Positions 43,391 to 52,046 are shown, numbered from the stretch's first letter. The stretch is DNA of 60,088 nucleotides from an uncultured Spirochaetaceae bacterium (GCA_944389295.1 CALXLV010000001.1:1-60088), one strand, 5' to 3'. A program made the numbers and translations. Notes: generated by a model not told the origin, from the letters alone.

Positions 43391-43447
43391 ACATTCCTCC
43401 ATATATCTTTATTCATTTGTCTGCAATAAAATAACTTATACATATCA

Positions 43448-44827
43448 TTATCCTCCCGTGCTCTCGTCGACAATCGCATGGACGTAGATGTAGCTCCTGT
43501 AGTAGCCTGCATTCATCACAGGGGCCTCAGTATTCGGAAGGAGGTTGAGCCACAGTTCCCCGGCATATGAGTGCCAGTGATTATATTTCTCAACGGCAAG
43601 CCCCATATCCTCCTCATTGCAGGCCGTAGTGAGCTTCCTGTCATCGGGAACAACCTGTCCGACAGCTCCTTCGACGGTGAGATACTCGTCACCGATGAAA
43701 GTCTCCTCCGCGGTTCCTCCCCTCGCTTCCGTATTGGCATCCGCCCTGACAGTCACCGTGTAGCCTATGCGCTGTCTCGGTCCGGGAGCGACGCCGGGGG
43801 CGACATCCTCATGAACGAACTGGAAACCATCATCATTCGGAACATACGGATTGGGATTTGCGGAGAGGAAAATGAAGATTGAATCATCGTAAGTACCGCT
43901 ATCGCCGAGCTTCGGCAGATTGTAGACCGCATAGCTGATATCGGCGATATGGATACTGTCTCCCTGCTGGTTTCTCAGGTCAATGTTCGCGGCCTCCGGC
44001 CTTGTGTGGACTGTAAGGGCACTGCTGAGTTCTGAGGGGATACTGCCGTTTCCGCCCTGCAGCAGAGGATCATAGAAACCTGAGAACGGGATATTCAGCT
44101 CCACGGAATAAGGGCCGCCGTATCCCGGAACGCTGGTCACAGGATTGCCTGATGAATCGACTATCTCAAACCTGACATTTATCTCGCAGGAATAATCATC
44201 ACCGGAGACTATTGTGTACTGCTCCCTGCCGCCCGTAGCAGACTGGCTGCCCTCTATTGTCAGAACACCATTAACAATATCACCGGGGAGAACAATGCCT
44301 ATGTCGGGGATAATTGAGAGTGTATATACAGAACTGAAAGGCCAGGAATCCCAGCAATCACTAATAACATCATTATTCGCCACAATAGAGCTTTCCTCTC
44401 CGTCCCTCGGAAATGTTCCCCATATACGGGGTACATCGCTGACACTTATTCCTGTCGGTCTGAACTGTCCCGCTATCTGCAGATAGAACGGACGCTGCGA
44501 ATCGGGGTTGCTCTGCGATGTGAACCAGAAATAGCCGTCACGTTCGCTTGGGCTTGTAATGGTTATTTTCAGACCATACTTAGTGGCTTCTTCACTGTTG
44601 TCACTGAAAGGCGTATGCCAGTTAAGTCTCTGAAGTGCTCCAACCGTCACAAGCCGGTTCTCCGCATTGAATGGTGTTGACTGGGCGGATGTGACCTCAG
44701 TCCATGATGGAGTATCAAGGTTGACGTTTATAGAACCTCCGTATGGGGCAAGATAAAGGTCCTCAAGCGCGAAGAGAGGAGAAAGGAAGAGAATTAAAAT
44801 TAATGAAAGAATGAGTTTTCTCATCAT
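43448..44827 (-). CDS. Large secreted protein of the chaperone-usher cluster, possible tip or anchor protein
   Basis: A 459-residue exported protein with signal peptide MMRKLILSLILILFLSPLFA. The mature protein is beta-rich and aromatic, with no repeated blocks as clear as those of the small subunits, but its C-terminus (AGYYRSYIYVHAIVDESTGG) has the same terminal-strand character. N-terminal segment SINVNLDTPSWTEV and middle SVYTLSIIPDIGIVLPGDIVNG are notable. It is two to three times longer than the others, as tip adhesins are in classical chaperone-usher fimbriae. Its start overlaps the stop of the upstream gene (ATGATGA). A tip or receptor-binding role is inference from size and position only. 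Confidence 0.6.
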   Translation of the reverse strand: MMRKLILSLILILFLSPLFALEDLYLAPYGGSINVNLDTPSWTEVTSAQSTPFNAENRLVTVGALQRLNWHTPFSDNSEEATKYGLKITITSPSERDGYFWFTSQSNPDSQRPFYLQIAGQFRPTGISVSDVPRIWGTFPRDGEESSIVANNDVISDCWDSWPFSSVYTLSIIPDIGIVLPGDIVNGVLTIEGSQSATGGREQYTIVSGDDYSCEINVRFEIVDSSGNPVTSVPGYGGPYSVELNIPFSGFYDPLLQGGNGSIPSELSSALTVHTRPEAANIDLRNQQGDSIHIADISYAVYNLPKLGDSGTYDDSIFIFLSANPNPYVPNDDGFQFVHEDVAPGVAPGPRQRIGYTVTVRADANTEARGGTAEETFIGDEYLTVEGAVGQVVPDDRKLTTACNEEDMGLAVEKYNHWHSYAGELWLNLLPNTEAPVMNAGYYRSYIYVHAIVDESTGG

Positions 44828-45429
44828 TCCAGCGCCTCCAGTGTGAGCGTGACCTCTGCTTCGTAGTTGCCTGCGGGAGCCTCGTTGTCTATCGCCGTCT
44901 CAAGTCTTTCCTCGAAACGGAAGAATACCGTGCCGTCAACGCTTCCCATGAATGAAGCCTTATCCGCCTTGTCCAGCTCGTCAAACTCCCCTCCGCCTGT
45001 TGTGAGCATCCCGCGCTTCGTGCTGTACTCGAACATTCCGGAGACATTCTGGGCGGCATTGCCGATGTTGTAGGCAAGGTTGTATGAGAATGTGACGATA
45101 TAGTCGAGAGAGTAGTTCTCCGTCACATGTTTCAGAGGCTCCGCACTCACAGTCACCCTAAACGGAGTGTTTGCAAGACATGTCCAGTTAGCTACAGGAC
45201 GGCCTCTGTATATGTCGTACTGCACGCTGGAATCCTGTATGTCGAACGGCATGCCGTAGCGGTACTGTCCGGTCTGCGCCGCGATAGGTTCGACACTAAC
45301 TGAGAGGACATCATCATATGCCCCCTGCAGCGATATTGTTCTCATGACATCTGGAGCAGGAACCGCAGAGAGAGCCGCGGACAGCAGCAGAAGCAGTGAC
45401 GATATCAGATATTTTCTCATCCGCAACAT
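44824..45429 (-). CDS. Secreted subunit-like protein
   Basis: A 201-residue exported protein beginning MLRMRKYLISSLLLLLSAALSAVPA. The start at 45429 is chosen because GGAGG ends six bases upstream and overlaps the stop of the preceding gene; upstream in-frame codons have no ribosome-binding site and would bury the signal peptide. The mature part has ANWTCLANTPFRVTVSAEP near residue 75, at the place of the YxYW block, and a C-terminal strand NYEAEVTLTLEALE. A Lys/Asp-rich stretch near residue 150 differs from its neighbours. It sits second after the usher gene in transcription order. Confidence 0.62.
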   Translation of the reverse strand: MLRMRKYLISSLLLLLSAALSAVPAPDVMRTISLQGAYDDVLSVSVEPIAAQTGQYRYGMPFDIQDSSVQYDIYRGRPVANWTCLANTPFRVTVSAEPLKHVTENYSLDYIVTFSYNLAYNIGNAAQNVSGMFEYSTKRGMLTTGGGEFDELDKADKASFMGSVDGTVFFRFEERLETAIDNEAPAGNYEAEVTLTLEALE

Positions 45430-45440
45430 CATTCCCCTCC

Positions 45441-46148
45441 TCATGTATGCGTTTTCACAGAGACCGTGACGGTCGTCCTGTAATCGCCGTAGGGCGTATC
45501 GGCACTGCTGTAAGAAGCCGAATCGACAATCATTCCCACTGCACCTCTTGCGGCCCACTGTGGCGTAGATGTCCCCTCTGTCACTGCGGTACCGTCGATG
45601 CGGCTGACCTCAACCGTCTCCGTAAACTCCGGCAGAGTATCAGCACCGGGAGAAGCTGTCTGTACGCTTTCAGGTGTCTGCGAGATCATCCAATCTCCAT
45701 AGGTACTGCTCTGGCTCTCTCCAGTCGTTCCTATAAATACGGTATTGAAATTCCCGATCTGATAAGTAGTTCCAATAGTATCCGTGCCATTCGTATGGGT
45801 AAGCGGCGTGAAATCGAATGAGATGTCATACATCCCGCTGATATTTCCCTCCAGCCTGTACGAGAATACAATGTATGCTGAAAGTCCTGCAGCCTGCAGC
45901 CCTGCATCAGAGCCGAGAATATCATCAATGACACCGTTCAGGACGATCTCTCCCCCTGCCGCACCAGCGGCGGAGGTCTCCAGCACATCGCTCAAATCTA
46001 TCCTGCTGTTTATTACGAGTTTCAGCGGCATTCCGCCTGTCTTGAATGCCTTGATGGTAAAGCTGGCAGTATCTTTGTCACCCGCCGATGCATACAGCAG
46101 CACAGATATCATCAGCAGAAGAAGAACCATGAACACATTGCGTCTCAT
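45441..46148 (-). CDS. Secreted subunit-like protein next to the usher gene
   Basis: A 235-residue exported protein with signal peptide MRRNVFMVLLLLMISVLLYASA. The mature N-terminus SFTIKAFKTGGMPLKLVINSRI and the middle LSAYIVFSYRLEGNISGMYDISFDFTP are beta-rich, and the C-terminal strand reads YGDYRTTVTVSVKTHT, matching the YxxxxTLxV pattern of the other members. The ATG overlaps the usher stop (ATGA). It lacks the GFS block and is less like the group than those between 40 and 43 kb, so it may be a specialised subunit such as the one that caps the usher. Confidence 0.6.
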   Translation of the reverse strand: MRRNVFMVLLLLMISVLLYASAGDKDTASFTIKAFKTGGMPLKLVINSRIDLSDVLETSAAGAAGGEIVLNGVIDDILGSDAGLQAAGLSAYIVFSYRLEGNISGMYDISFDFTPLTHTNGTDTIGTTYQIGNFNTVFIGTTGESQSSTYGDWMISQTPESVQTASPGADTLPEFTETVEVSRIDGTAVTEGTSTPQWAARGAVGMIVDSASYSSADTPYGDYRTTVTVSVKTHT

Positions 46149-49100
46149 ACAGCCTCCTCCGGATAGAGCATTGCCCAGAACTCGTCTCCCGAGAGTACTC
46201 CGCCGGGTGTGTAGCGGATTATCCCCGCATATGGTAAAGGAACATCATCAGAAGATATTCCGCTCTGGTCCACAATCTGCATCCCTGCGCTTCCCTCTTC
46301 TGTCTCTTCCACACTGAATACAGCAAGGAACCACTCTCCGTCATAATCAACATCGAACGCATAGAGACCTTCCGAAAGATCCGAAAGGACGAACCGTCCG
46401 GTACCGTCTGTAAAGAGATACATCTCGCTCTTCTCAAGTTCAGCCCCGCCGGCGTTCTCAGAATATCTGTAGAGCGGTGATGAGCCGTTGCGCCACGCGG
46501 AACCGTCAGGAAGCATCACAGTTCCAGAGACAGAGTACCTGTCATCAGCCCGGAGGCGGAGCACATATCCGTACTCGCCTGATGGCGGCACGTTCACATC
46601 AAAGATAGCAGGACCGCTGAACGAATCTTCCTCGGTGCTGTAGAGGCTGAACGCGCTTCCGCGGCCTGTTGAAAGCCCTGTATAGACTGAAGTGCCGAAA
46701 CTGCTGTCAAGAACCTCGGATGCGGAAGAACCTGCAGAACCTGCCGTTATGTCATTGCCTTTGAGAGCCCCATACTGGCGTATAAGGAGGAAGTTCTCCG
46801 GAATATATGAACCGACCGCGAACATACCGTCTGCGAAAACAGATGTCGTGGAGATTGAAAAATCGGCACTTCCATCTCTGAATCCAGCATATGAATCGGC
46901 ACCGAATGAGAAATCCAGCCACTTGCCTGTATAGGAATAATCTGCGGAAGCCCTGTAGGTATCCCGCTCAGAAGGATCGTAGGTACTGGCACTCGCAGAG
47001 AACGAATGCGGGCCGGAATAGACGCCTGCGGATGCGGAAATACCGTGGAAATCTGTAGAGACAGTCGCGGAACCCTTGCCGAAACGCAGCGTCGCATATA
47101 CCCTGCCGTACACTCCCGGTTCATGGTCTCCATACCCGCTCAGAGTCATTGATGCGGAAAGCCAGAAGTAGCGGGACAGAGAGAAGCTCATCGTTCCTGA
47201 TACACTCCATGTGAAATCATCTGGAATATCCGTATAGAGAGTTCCCGAAGCTGTCGTGCTCCAGCTCATGAACCCAAGCCTTCCCGAAAGTCCTCCGGAA
47301 AGCGAGAAACGGTGCCGGTCATCCCTTCTGTTCTCCTCCGGATTGGAATATGTGAAGCTGAGGTTCAAGGATGAGACAGGCGTCCATCCTGTAGAGACCT
47401 GATGGCCTATGCGGGCATAGACTCTCGGACTTTCCATCCGGCCGTCACTGCCCATGTACTCCCCCACGTTGAGATTGTAGCGGGTTGTTCCAAGCACGTT
47501 GGCGTGCGTGAGTTCCGTATTGAGCTTCACCCTTGGATTCCACTCCATCCCTCGGACAGGATAGTTCTGCAGGGCAAGTGCCGTATGCATCGTCAGGGAG
47601 TGCGTAATTCCTGCTTCAAGATATGCGGAGAGCACCACATTGCGCCAGTCATAACTGACATACTCATCGCCAAAAGGTATGGAGAATGTTCCGCGTCTGT
47701 AGCGCGCGACCTCCCTTCCGGAGACAAGCGATGCACCGTAGTATATCTCACCGGGCGCCATCAGCGAACTTGAGTACATGATGTCGACAGTCTGCTCAGT
47801 AGGCTCAGAACCGTCGAGCGGCTCGATCCTTATAGTGATGGTATTAGCTCCTGTGTAGAGCACGAAATCGCGGAGCCTGTAATTGCCGGGTTCTAGGGTA
47901 CGGCGGAATATCTCGCGGCCCTCATTGTAGATTATGACATCAGAGCTCTTCTCTATGAGGAGCATCCTCTCAAGATGGCTCTTTCTCAGCGCATCGGGGC
48001 CGGCATAGGAGTAACTTCTGTCAAAACGCACTCCGAATGACCTTCCTATCGGGGTAAGCACATCCGGAGCGACATTGCCCCATGAGAGTCTTATCATCTC
48101 ATCCTCGAAATCCTTGTAGAACCTGTATGAGCCCATACGGAAGTCAAAGTCATGGGAAGTAAAGGCGAACGAATAGTTAAAATCGAAGTAGACAGTGCCG
48201 ATCCTTCCGCTGTTATCGGATGAGAATGTGAAGCCGAGCATATCGGAAGGACTATATCTGAACGACCCTGCACGGGCTGAGAGTTCCCACTTTGTCCTCA
48301 GCACGAATACCGCGGGATCGAGCATCATTCCGCCTGTTATAGGACGGAATACTTGTCTCCTGCCGCTGCCCCTTATGCTGAGCACCTGAACCGGCATATC
48401 GGATGCACTGAACTCAAGTTTTATCTCATAGCCTGCCGGATCAAAAGAGGTTCCTATTCCGAAACTGCCGATGTAATCAAGAGGAAGATAAGGTTCATCA
48501 AGCGAGCATATGCTGTCGACAAGCATGTCCTCAACAGAGCCGTAGACATATGAATAAAATCCATCACGGCTTATAGCGGCATGGTTGTCCGTAACCAGTG
48601 TCTCTATTGTCCCTACATAACTGCCGTTGATGGAAAGGTTCATGTAGTAGATTCCATCCTCAAGGGCTATATCATCCCTGCCCTGCACGAAGAAATCAGC
48701 AAAGAAGTCATCCTCAGCGGCAGAAGCAGCTGCATTCTCAGTCTCATCAGCCTGTTCTGTGGTAGATGCGGAAGAAACATCTTCTGCAGGCATTCCTCCA
48801 ACAGGAAGAGAACTCATATCCACAGCGGAGATTATGCTGAATAGAGATGGTGCGGAAGGAACAGATTCTGTACCGGAACAGGAAATCTCCTCTGATTCGG
48901 AGGAAAGAGAATCATCACTGGATGGAATATCAGAGAGATTATCTGCGCATTCTTTACTGCCGGCATCGGATAATAAGACCGTTTCATCAACGGTGGTATC
49001 TTCCGCTTCCGAGACTGATTCATAAGAAACAGCATCTTTTCTAACAATAGCATCCACATTTTCACTCTGCGGCTCCGGAGAAGTTTCCTCTGCAGGCAAC

Positions 49101-49642
49101 GGTTCCGTACTATTGGCCTCACTTGAAAGAACAGAGGAAACCATACCGCTTTCAGTTGCTGTGCCGTCATCACTTTGATTGTCAGTCCCGGGAAGAGTCT
49201 CCGTAAGAGTAATATCGTTCTCCTCAGAATATGTATCATCATCTTCTTTCTGAGCGATCTCATATTCATCTCTGATGACATCATCCATACCCAGTTCCGG
49301 CGTTTCTATGATAATCTCCTGCCTCTCCTCAGAAGCACTCTCGATCTCACCGCCGTTTCTGAAAAGAATGATAAATATTGAGGAGATGACAATGACGAGA
49401 ATGGAGAGCAAGAATACAAGCAGAACCATTCTTCTTGTGTCAGCGGCACTGCGTCTGAGAAGGGTGTTCATCAGAACCGCTGACAGAAGGAGAATGGCAT
49501 ACCCTGCAGCAATGGAAAGCCCGCGTCCCATATGTTCATGGAACATAAGAAGGACGGAAAGTCCGGCTATTGCGGCTGAACATGAAATGATGATGACGCG
49601 GCGGGCATTACCCCGTCTCTTCCCGGTGTCTGGCATAGGCAA
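46145..49642 (-). CDS. Usher-like outer-membrane barrel with N-terminal inner-membrane anchor
   Basis: A 1165-residue protein. Residues 16-34, 42-60 and 72-94 are three membrane helices; basic residues at 9-15 and 62-71 put the N-terminus inside and residue 96 onward in the periplasm. Residues 96-310 are an acidic Ser/Glu/Asp-rich linker. From 326 an usher plan appears: GIYYMNLSINGSYVGT (like the usher N-domain), alternating barrel strands from about 440, the LEPGNYRLRDF to IRIEPLDGSEP plug-like region (583-613) followed by SSSLMAPGEIYYGASL, more strands to about 1000 and a C-terminal beta-domain (from 1037, with TDGTGRFVLSDLSEGLY). Classical ushers have a cleaved signal peptide and about 800 residues. 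The chaperone gene lies 20 bases upstream. Confidence 0.78.
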   Translation of the reverse strand: MPMPDTGKRRGNARRVIIISCSAAIAGLSVLLMFHEHMGRGLSIAAGYAILLLSAVLMNTLLRRSAADTRRMVLLVFLLSILVIVISSIFIILFRNGGEIESASEERQEIIIETPELGMDDVIRDEYEIAQKEDDDTYSEENDITLTETLPGTDNQSDDGTATESGMVSSVLSSEANSTEPLPAEETSPEPQSENVDAIVRKDAVSYESVSEAEDTTVDETVLLSDAGSKECADNLSDIPSSDDSLSSESEEISCSGTESVPSAPSLFSIISAVDMSSLPVGGMPAEDVSSASTTEQADETENAAASAAEDDFFADFFVQGRDDIALEDGIYYMNLSINGSYVGTIETLVTDNHAAISRDGFYSYVYGSVEDMLVDSICSLDEPYLPLDYIGSFGIGTSFDPAGYEIKLEFSASDMPVQVLSIRGSGRRQVFRPITGGMMLDPAVFVLRTKWELSARAGSFRYSPSDMLGFTFSSDNSGRIGTVYFDFNYSFAFTSHDFDFRMGSYRFYKDFEDEMIRLSWGNVAPDVLTPIGRSFGVRFDRSYSYAGPDALRKSHLERMLLIEKSSDVIIYNEGREIFRRTLEPGNYRLRDFVLYTGANTITIRIEPLDGSEPTEQTVDIMYSSSLMAPGEIYYGASLVSGREVARYRRGTFSIPFGDEYVSYDWRNVVLSAYLEAGITHSLTMHTALALQNYPVRGMEWNPRVKLNTELTHANVLGTTRYNLNVGEYMGSDGRMESPRVYARIGHQVSTGWTPVSSLNLSFTYSNPEENRRDDRHRFSLSGGLSGRLGFMSWSTTASGTLYTDIPDDFTWSVSGTMSFSLSRYFWLSASMTLSGYGDHEPGVYGRVYATLRFGKGSATVSTDFHGISASAGVYSGPHSFSASASTYDPSERDTYRASADYSYTGKWLDFSFGADSYAGFRDGSADFSISTTSVFADGMFAVGSYIPENFLLIRQYGALKGNDITAGSAGSSASEVLDSSFGTSVYTGLSTGRGSAFSLYSTEEDSFSGPAIFDVNVPPSGEYGYVLRLRADDRYSVSGTVMLPDGSAWRNGSSPLYRYSENAGGAELEKSEMYLFTDGTGRFVLSDLSEGLYAFDVDYDGEWFLAVFSVEETEEGSAGMQIVDQSGISSDDVPLPYAGIIRYTPGGVLSGDEFWAMLYPEEAV

Positions 49643-49662
49643 TCAGATACGGTTTCCGTCAA

Positions 49663-50394
49663 TCAGTAGCTGAAATCGTAGCTCACGGCCGCATCGACTG
49701 TCCCTGCACCGGCAAGGTCTGCAGGCATATCGATTACAGTTCTGAGTTTTGAATCAACAAGAAGATTCTTTCCGGATATTGCCTCTGTCTCACCGTCGGT
49801 GAGCGTATAGGACGAACCGTCATCTCCGGTAAGCGTTATGGAGAGATTGTTGAGCATCTGATGGACGCTTCCGGTGTTCTCAAGCACTATCTCCAGCTTT
49901 CCGTCATCTGTCTCGGATACGATGGGCGTCACACTCTCAACCACTTTCGACGGGCGCACATAGGCACTCGTAGAATAGACAAAAAGGAAGGTTATCATCT
50001 GATCCGACTCAGGTTCCGTCGCTCCGGGAGAGTAAGGAATCTGCTCCGATACAATCCTGAACGCCATCTCCTCTGTAACAGTTGACGGTCCGCGGTACTG
50101 CACGCGCACAAGCTGCGTCGAGTCAGGCATTATTATCATCTTCGCCGGCTGTATCGAGAAATACTGAGGCGCTTCCTCCGTGTACTCCTCCCCGTCAATG
50201 TCTATATACCGGCGCATAGCCTGTATCTCAATGGCTATCGGAGAATCTGAATCATTGACGATGGTGTAGACCTTCGCACTCCCCGCTCCTGACGGATCGT
50301 AGGTCACGTTCAGCGGTGACAGCTGATAAGCCATCAGCGTGAACGGCAACAGCAGCAGTACGAAAAGCACTGCAGCCACCCTTCTTTCAAACAT
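49663..50394 (-). CDS. PapD-like periplasmic chaperone
   Basis: A 243-residue exported protein with signal peptide MFERRVAAVLFVLLLLPFTLMA. Two immunoglobulin-like domains follow. The first has LSPLNVTYDPSG (N-terminal strand), VYTIVNDSDSPIAIEIQA, then FSIQPAKMIIMPDSTQLVRVQY and EEMAFRIVSEQIPY near residue 115, which matches the P..i.l.P...q.vRv and FRi...iP blocks of fimbrial chaperones. The second domain (from about 150) ends VSYDFSY. GGGAGGG precedes the start. It is the first gene of the operon, directly before the usher, the usual order. It should bind the ten secreted proteins in the periplasm and pass them to the usher; known for the family, inferred here. Confidence 0.82.
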   Translation of the reverse strand: MFERRVAAVLFVLLLLPFTLMAYQLSPLNVTYDPSGAGSAKVYTIVNDSDSPIAIEIQAMRRYIDIDGEEYTEEAPQYFSIQPAKMIIMPDSTQLVRVQYRGPSTVTEEMAFRIVSEQIPYSPGATEPESDQMITFLFVYSTSAYVRPSKVVESVTPIVSETDDGKLEIVLENTGSVHQMLNNLSITLTGDDGSSYTLTDGETEAISGKNLLVDSKLRTVIDMPADLAGAGTVDAAVSYDFSY

Positions 50395-50455
50395 GCATGT
50401 CCCTCCCTTCAGGTGCTGTGCACCAAAGACATGTCGGTGTTCTAAACGCTGTTAA

Positions 50456-50484
50456 GTTCTACCCCCCCCCATCTGGTTTTTCAG
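50456..50484 (-). promoter_or_regulatory. Candidate phase-variable promoter of the chaperone-usher operon
   Basis: On the minus strand CTGAAA (50484-50479), a 17-base spacer ending in nine consecutive G, then TAGAAC (50461-50456). Loss or gain of one G would move the spacer away from the 17-base optimum. TAGAAC is repeated 16 bases downstream (TTTAGAACAC). About 60 bases of leader precede the chaperone start. The -10 box is imperfect. Confidence 0.5.
50462..50470. repeat. Homopolymeric C9/G9 tract
   Basis: Nine C on the plus strand, the longest G/C homopolymer noticed in the window, 70 bases upstream of the chaperone start. Such tracts slip during replication. The rest of the 420-base gap (50485-50753) contains no gene; a GGAAAG/CTTTCC stem lies at 50528-50560. 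Confidence 0.8.
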
Positions 50485-50755
50485 CTTACGCTCAGCTGTC
50501 GGTGATGGGTTTGAGTAAATAAAGGGAGGAAAGTCTGAACGACGCAGCGCTTACCTTTCCCAAGCGGATTTCCTATCCGTTGATTTTATGATTATACAGG
50601 CTTTTTCATGTGTGATAAAGCATAATAATTATCTCAATGTGAAGAATGCTGTATTCAGGAAGGTTATTTCATACAATATGGCCAGAAAATATCCGGCTGC
50701 GCAACTGCAAATCTCATGTCAATTTGTAAAATGGTGAACTGGCAAAGAAGAACAG

Positions 50756-50781
50756 CAGCCGGGAAAACCACATCCCGGCTG
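50756..50781 (-). terminator. Terminator of the epimerase-like gene
   Basis: CAGCCGGGA (50756-50764) and TCCCGGCTG (50773-50781) form a nine-base stem; on the minus strand it is followed by a pyrimidine-rich CTGTTCTTCTTT. Confidence 0.7.
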
Positions 50782-50817
50782 TCACTGCAATGCAGATTAT
50801 CTGGCAAAATCTGCTGC

Positions 50818-51810
50818 TTACTCCAGAGCCTTTCCCATCCTTGCCGCGATGCGGTCGATAAGACGGTTTGTCTCCTCCGATATGATCATCCTCTCCGGCT
50901 TCTCCTCGAACCACGCCAGAGTGCGGCGTATGCCGACAGAGAACGGCACCGTGCAGATGAAATCTGGGACAAGCGACTTGACCTTTGAATTGTCGAATAT
51001 CACACTCCACGCCTTGTCTCCCCAGAGCTCTCCGATATAACGGCTGTCCTCAGCGGCTATCACATCTGTGGGAGCGTAGACGATAACGGGCTCGCGGCCA
51101 ACAGCCTTTCCTATCTCGGTGTAGATCTGGTTCCATGTGAGGACTTCATCCGAGGTTATATGAAAAGCGTTTCCTATGGCATGGCAGTTGCCTAGAAGCC
51201 CCGTGAAACCCCTTGCGAAATCATCACTGTGAGTAAGCACCCAGAGAGATGTCCCGTCGCCGTGGCATATTACAGGCAGTCCCTTCTTTATCCTGTCTAC
51301 TGCAGTGTATTCAGAACCTCCTCCCACCGGTAGAGGCATCTTCGTGCGGTATGTGTGGGAAGGGCGGACTATCGTCACAGGGAATCCATCCCTGTCAAAG
51401 GCTTCCATCAGAATCCTCTCGCACTCCGCCTTCTTCCTTGAGTAATCCCAGAACGGATTCACAAGAGGCGTTGACTCTGTGATGAAAGGCGAAACAGATG
51501 GTTTCTGATACGCTGAGGCACTGCTTATGAAGATGTACTGCCCTGTGCGTCCGCTGAAGAGCTCTATATCCCTCTTCACATCATCGGGAGTAAATGCGAT
51601 CCAGTCCACGACGGCATCCCATGTGCGGCTGCCGAGAGCTTCCGCGACCGCCGCCGGATCGTTTATGTCAGCAACTAGAGTCTCCGTTCCTTCTATTCTT
51701 TCTGATTTTCCCCTGTTGAGGAGAGTCAGCTGATAACCGCGATCAACGCAGAGACGGCTTACGGATGTGCTTATGTTTCCCGTACCGCCTATGAAAAGTA
51801 TTCTGAGCAT
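50818..51810 (-). CDS. NAD-dependent epimerase/dehydratase-family protein
   Basis: A 330-residue extended SDR protein. ILFIGGTGNIS at residue 4 is the GxxGxxG-type nucleotide motif, DWIAFTPDDV near 88, FISSASAYQ near 112 and the catalytic-type Tyr-x3-Lys in YSRKK near 140. Segments HSDDFARGFTGLL near 210 and the C-terminal GIRRTLAWFEE are as in nucleotide-sugar epimerases and the related isoflavone-reductase-like group. The start is ATG 51810: the reading frame extends 318 bases farther without family similarity, and a promoter places the transcript start at 51810. It stands alone. Substrate unknown. Confidence 0.85.
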   Translation of the reverse strand: MLRILFIGGTGNISTSVSRLCVDRGYQLTLLNRGKSERIEGTETLVADINDPAAVAEALGSRTWDAVVDWIAFTPDDVKRDIELFSGRTGQYIFISSASAYQKPSVSPFITESTPLVNPFWDYSRKKAECERILMEAFDRDGFPVTIVRPSHTYRTKMPLPVGGGSEYTAVDRIKKGLPVICHGDGTSLWVLTHSDDFARGFTGLLGNCHAIGNAFHITSDEVLTWNQIYTEIGKAVGREPVIVYAPTDVIAAEDSRYIGELWGDKAWSVIFDNSKVKSLVPDFICTVPFSVGIRRTLAWFEEKPERMIISEETNRLIDRIAARMGKALE

Positions 51811-51816
51811 GGGAAC

Positions 51817-51845
51817 ATGATAAACCCGGGAAAAGCAGTTCACAA
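51817..51845 (-). promoter_or_regulatory. Leaderless promoter of the epimerase-like gene
   Basis: On the minus strand TTGTGA (51845-51840), 17-base spacer, TATCAT (51822-51817), six bases, ATG. It is among the clearest leaderless arrangements in the window. Confidence 0.65.
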
Positions 51846-52046
51846 CTTTAAAAATGATATCTGTAATTGGATGTGATTTCCATCCTGCCGGTGTCAGCAT
51901 GAATGATGATACTGATGACTTCCTGCAGGAATGCCGACTGCAGCCTCCGGAGAGCAAATGTTCTGAATAGAGGTTGATGGACGCGATGCAAATAATTTCC
52001 GCAGAAAGAAAAACGTCCTTTATACTGCATAAAGGAGGATCGTCTT

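Noticed and set aside
46145..49642. Reading the large protein as an autotransporter or TonB-type system
   Set aside because: The acidic linker recalls periplasm-spanning proteins, but there is no passenger domain or TonB C-domain, and the adjacent chaperone plus plug and C-domain blocks fit an usher better.
50521..50590. GGAGGAAAGTC resembling the conserved 5' part of RNase P RNA
   Set aside because: No matching downstream conserved elements or pairing with the 3' end are visible; the match is short and probably chance.
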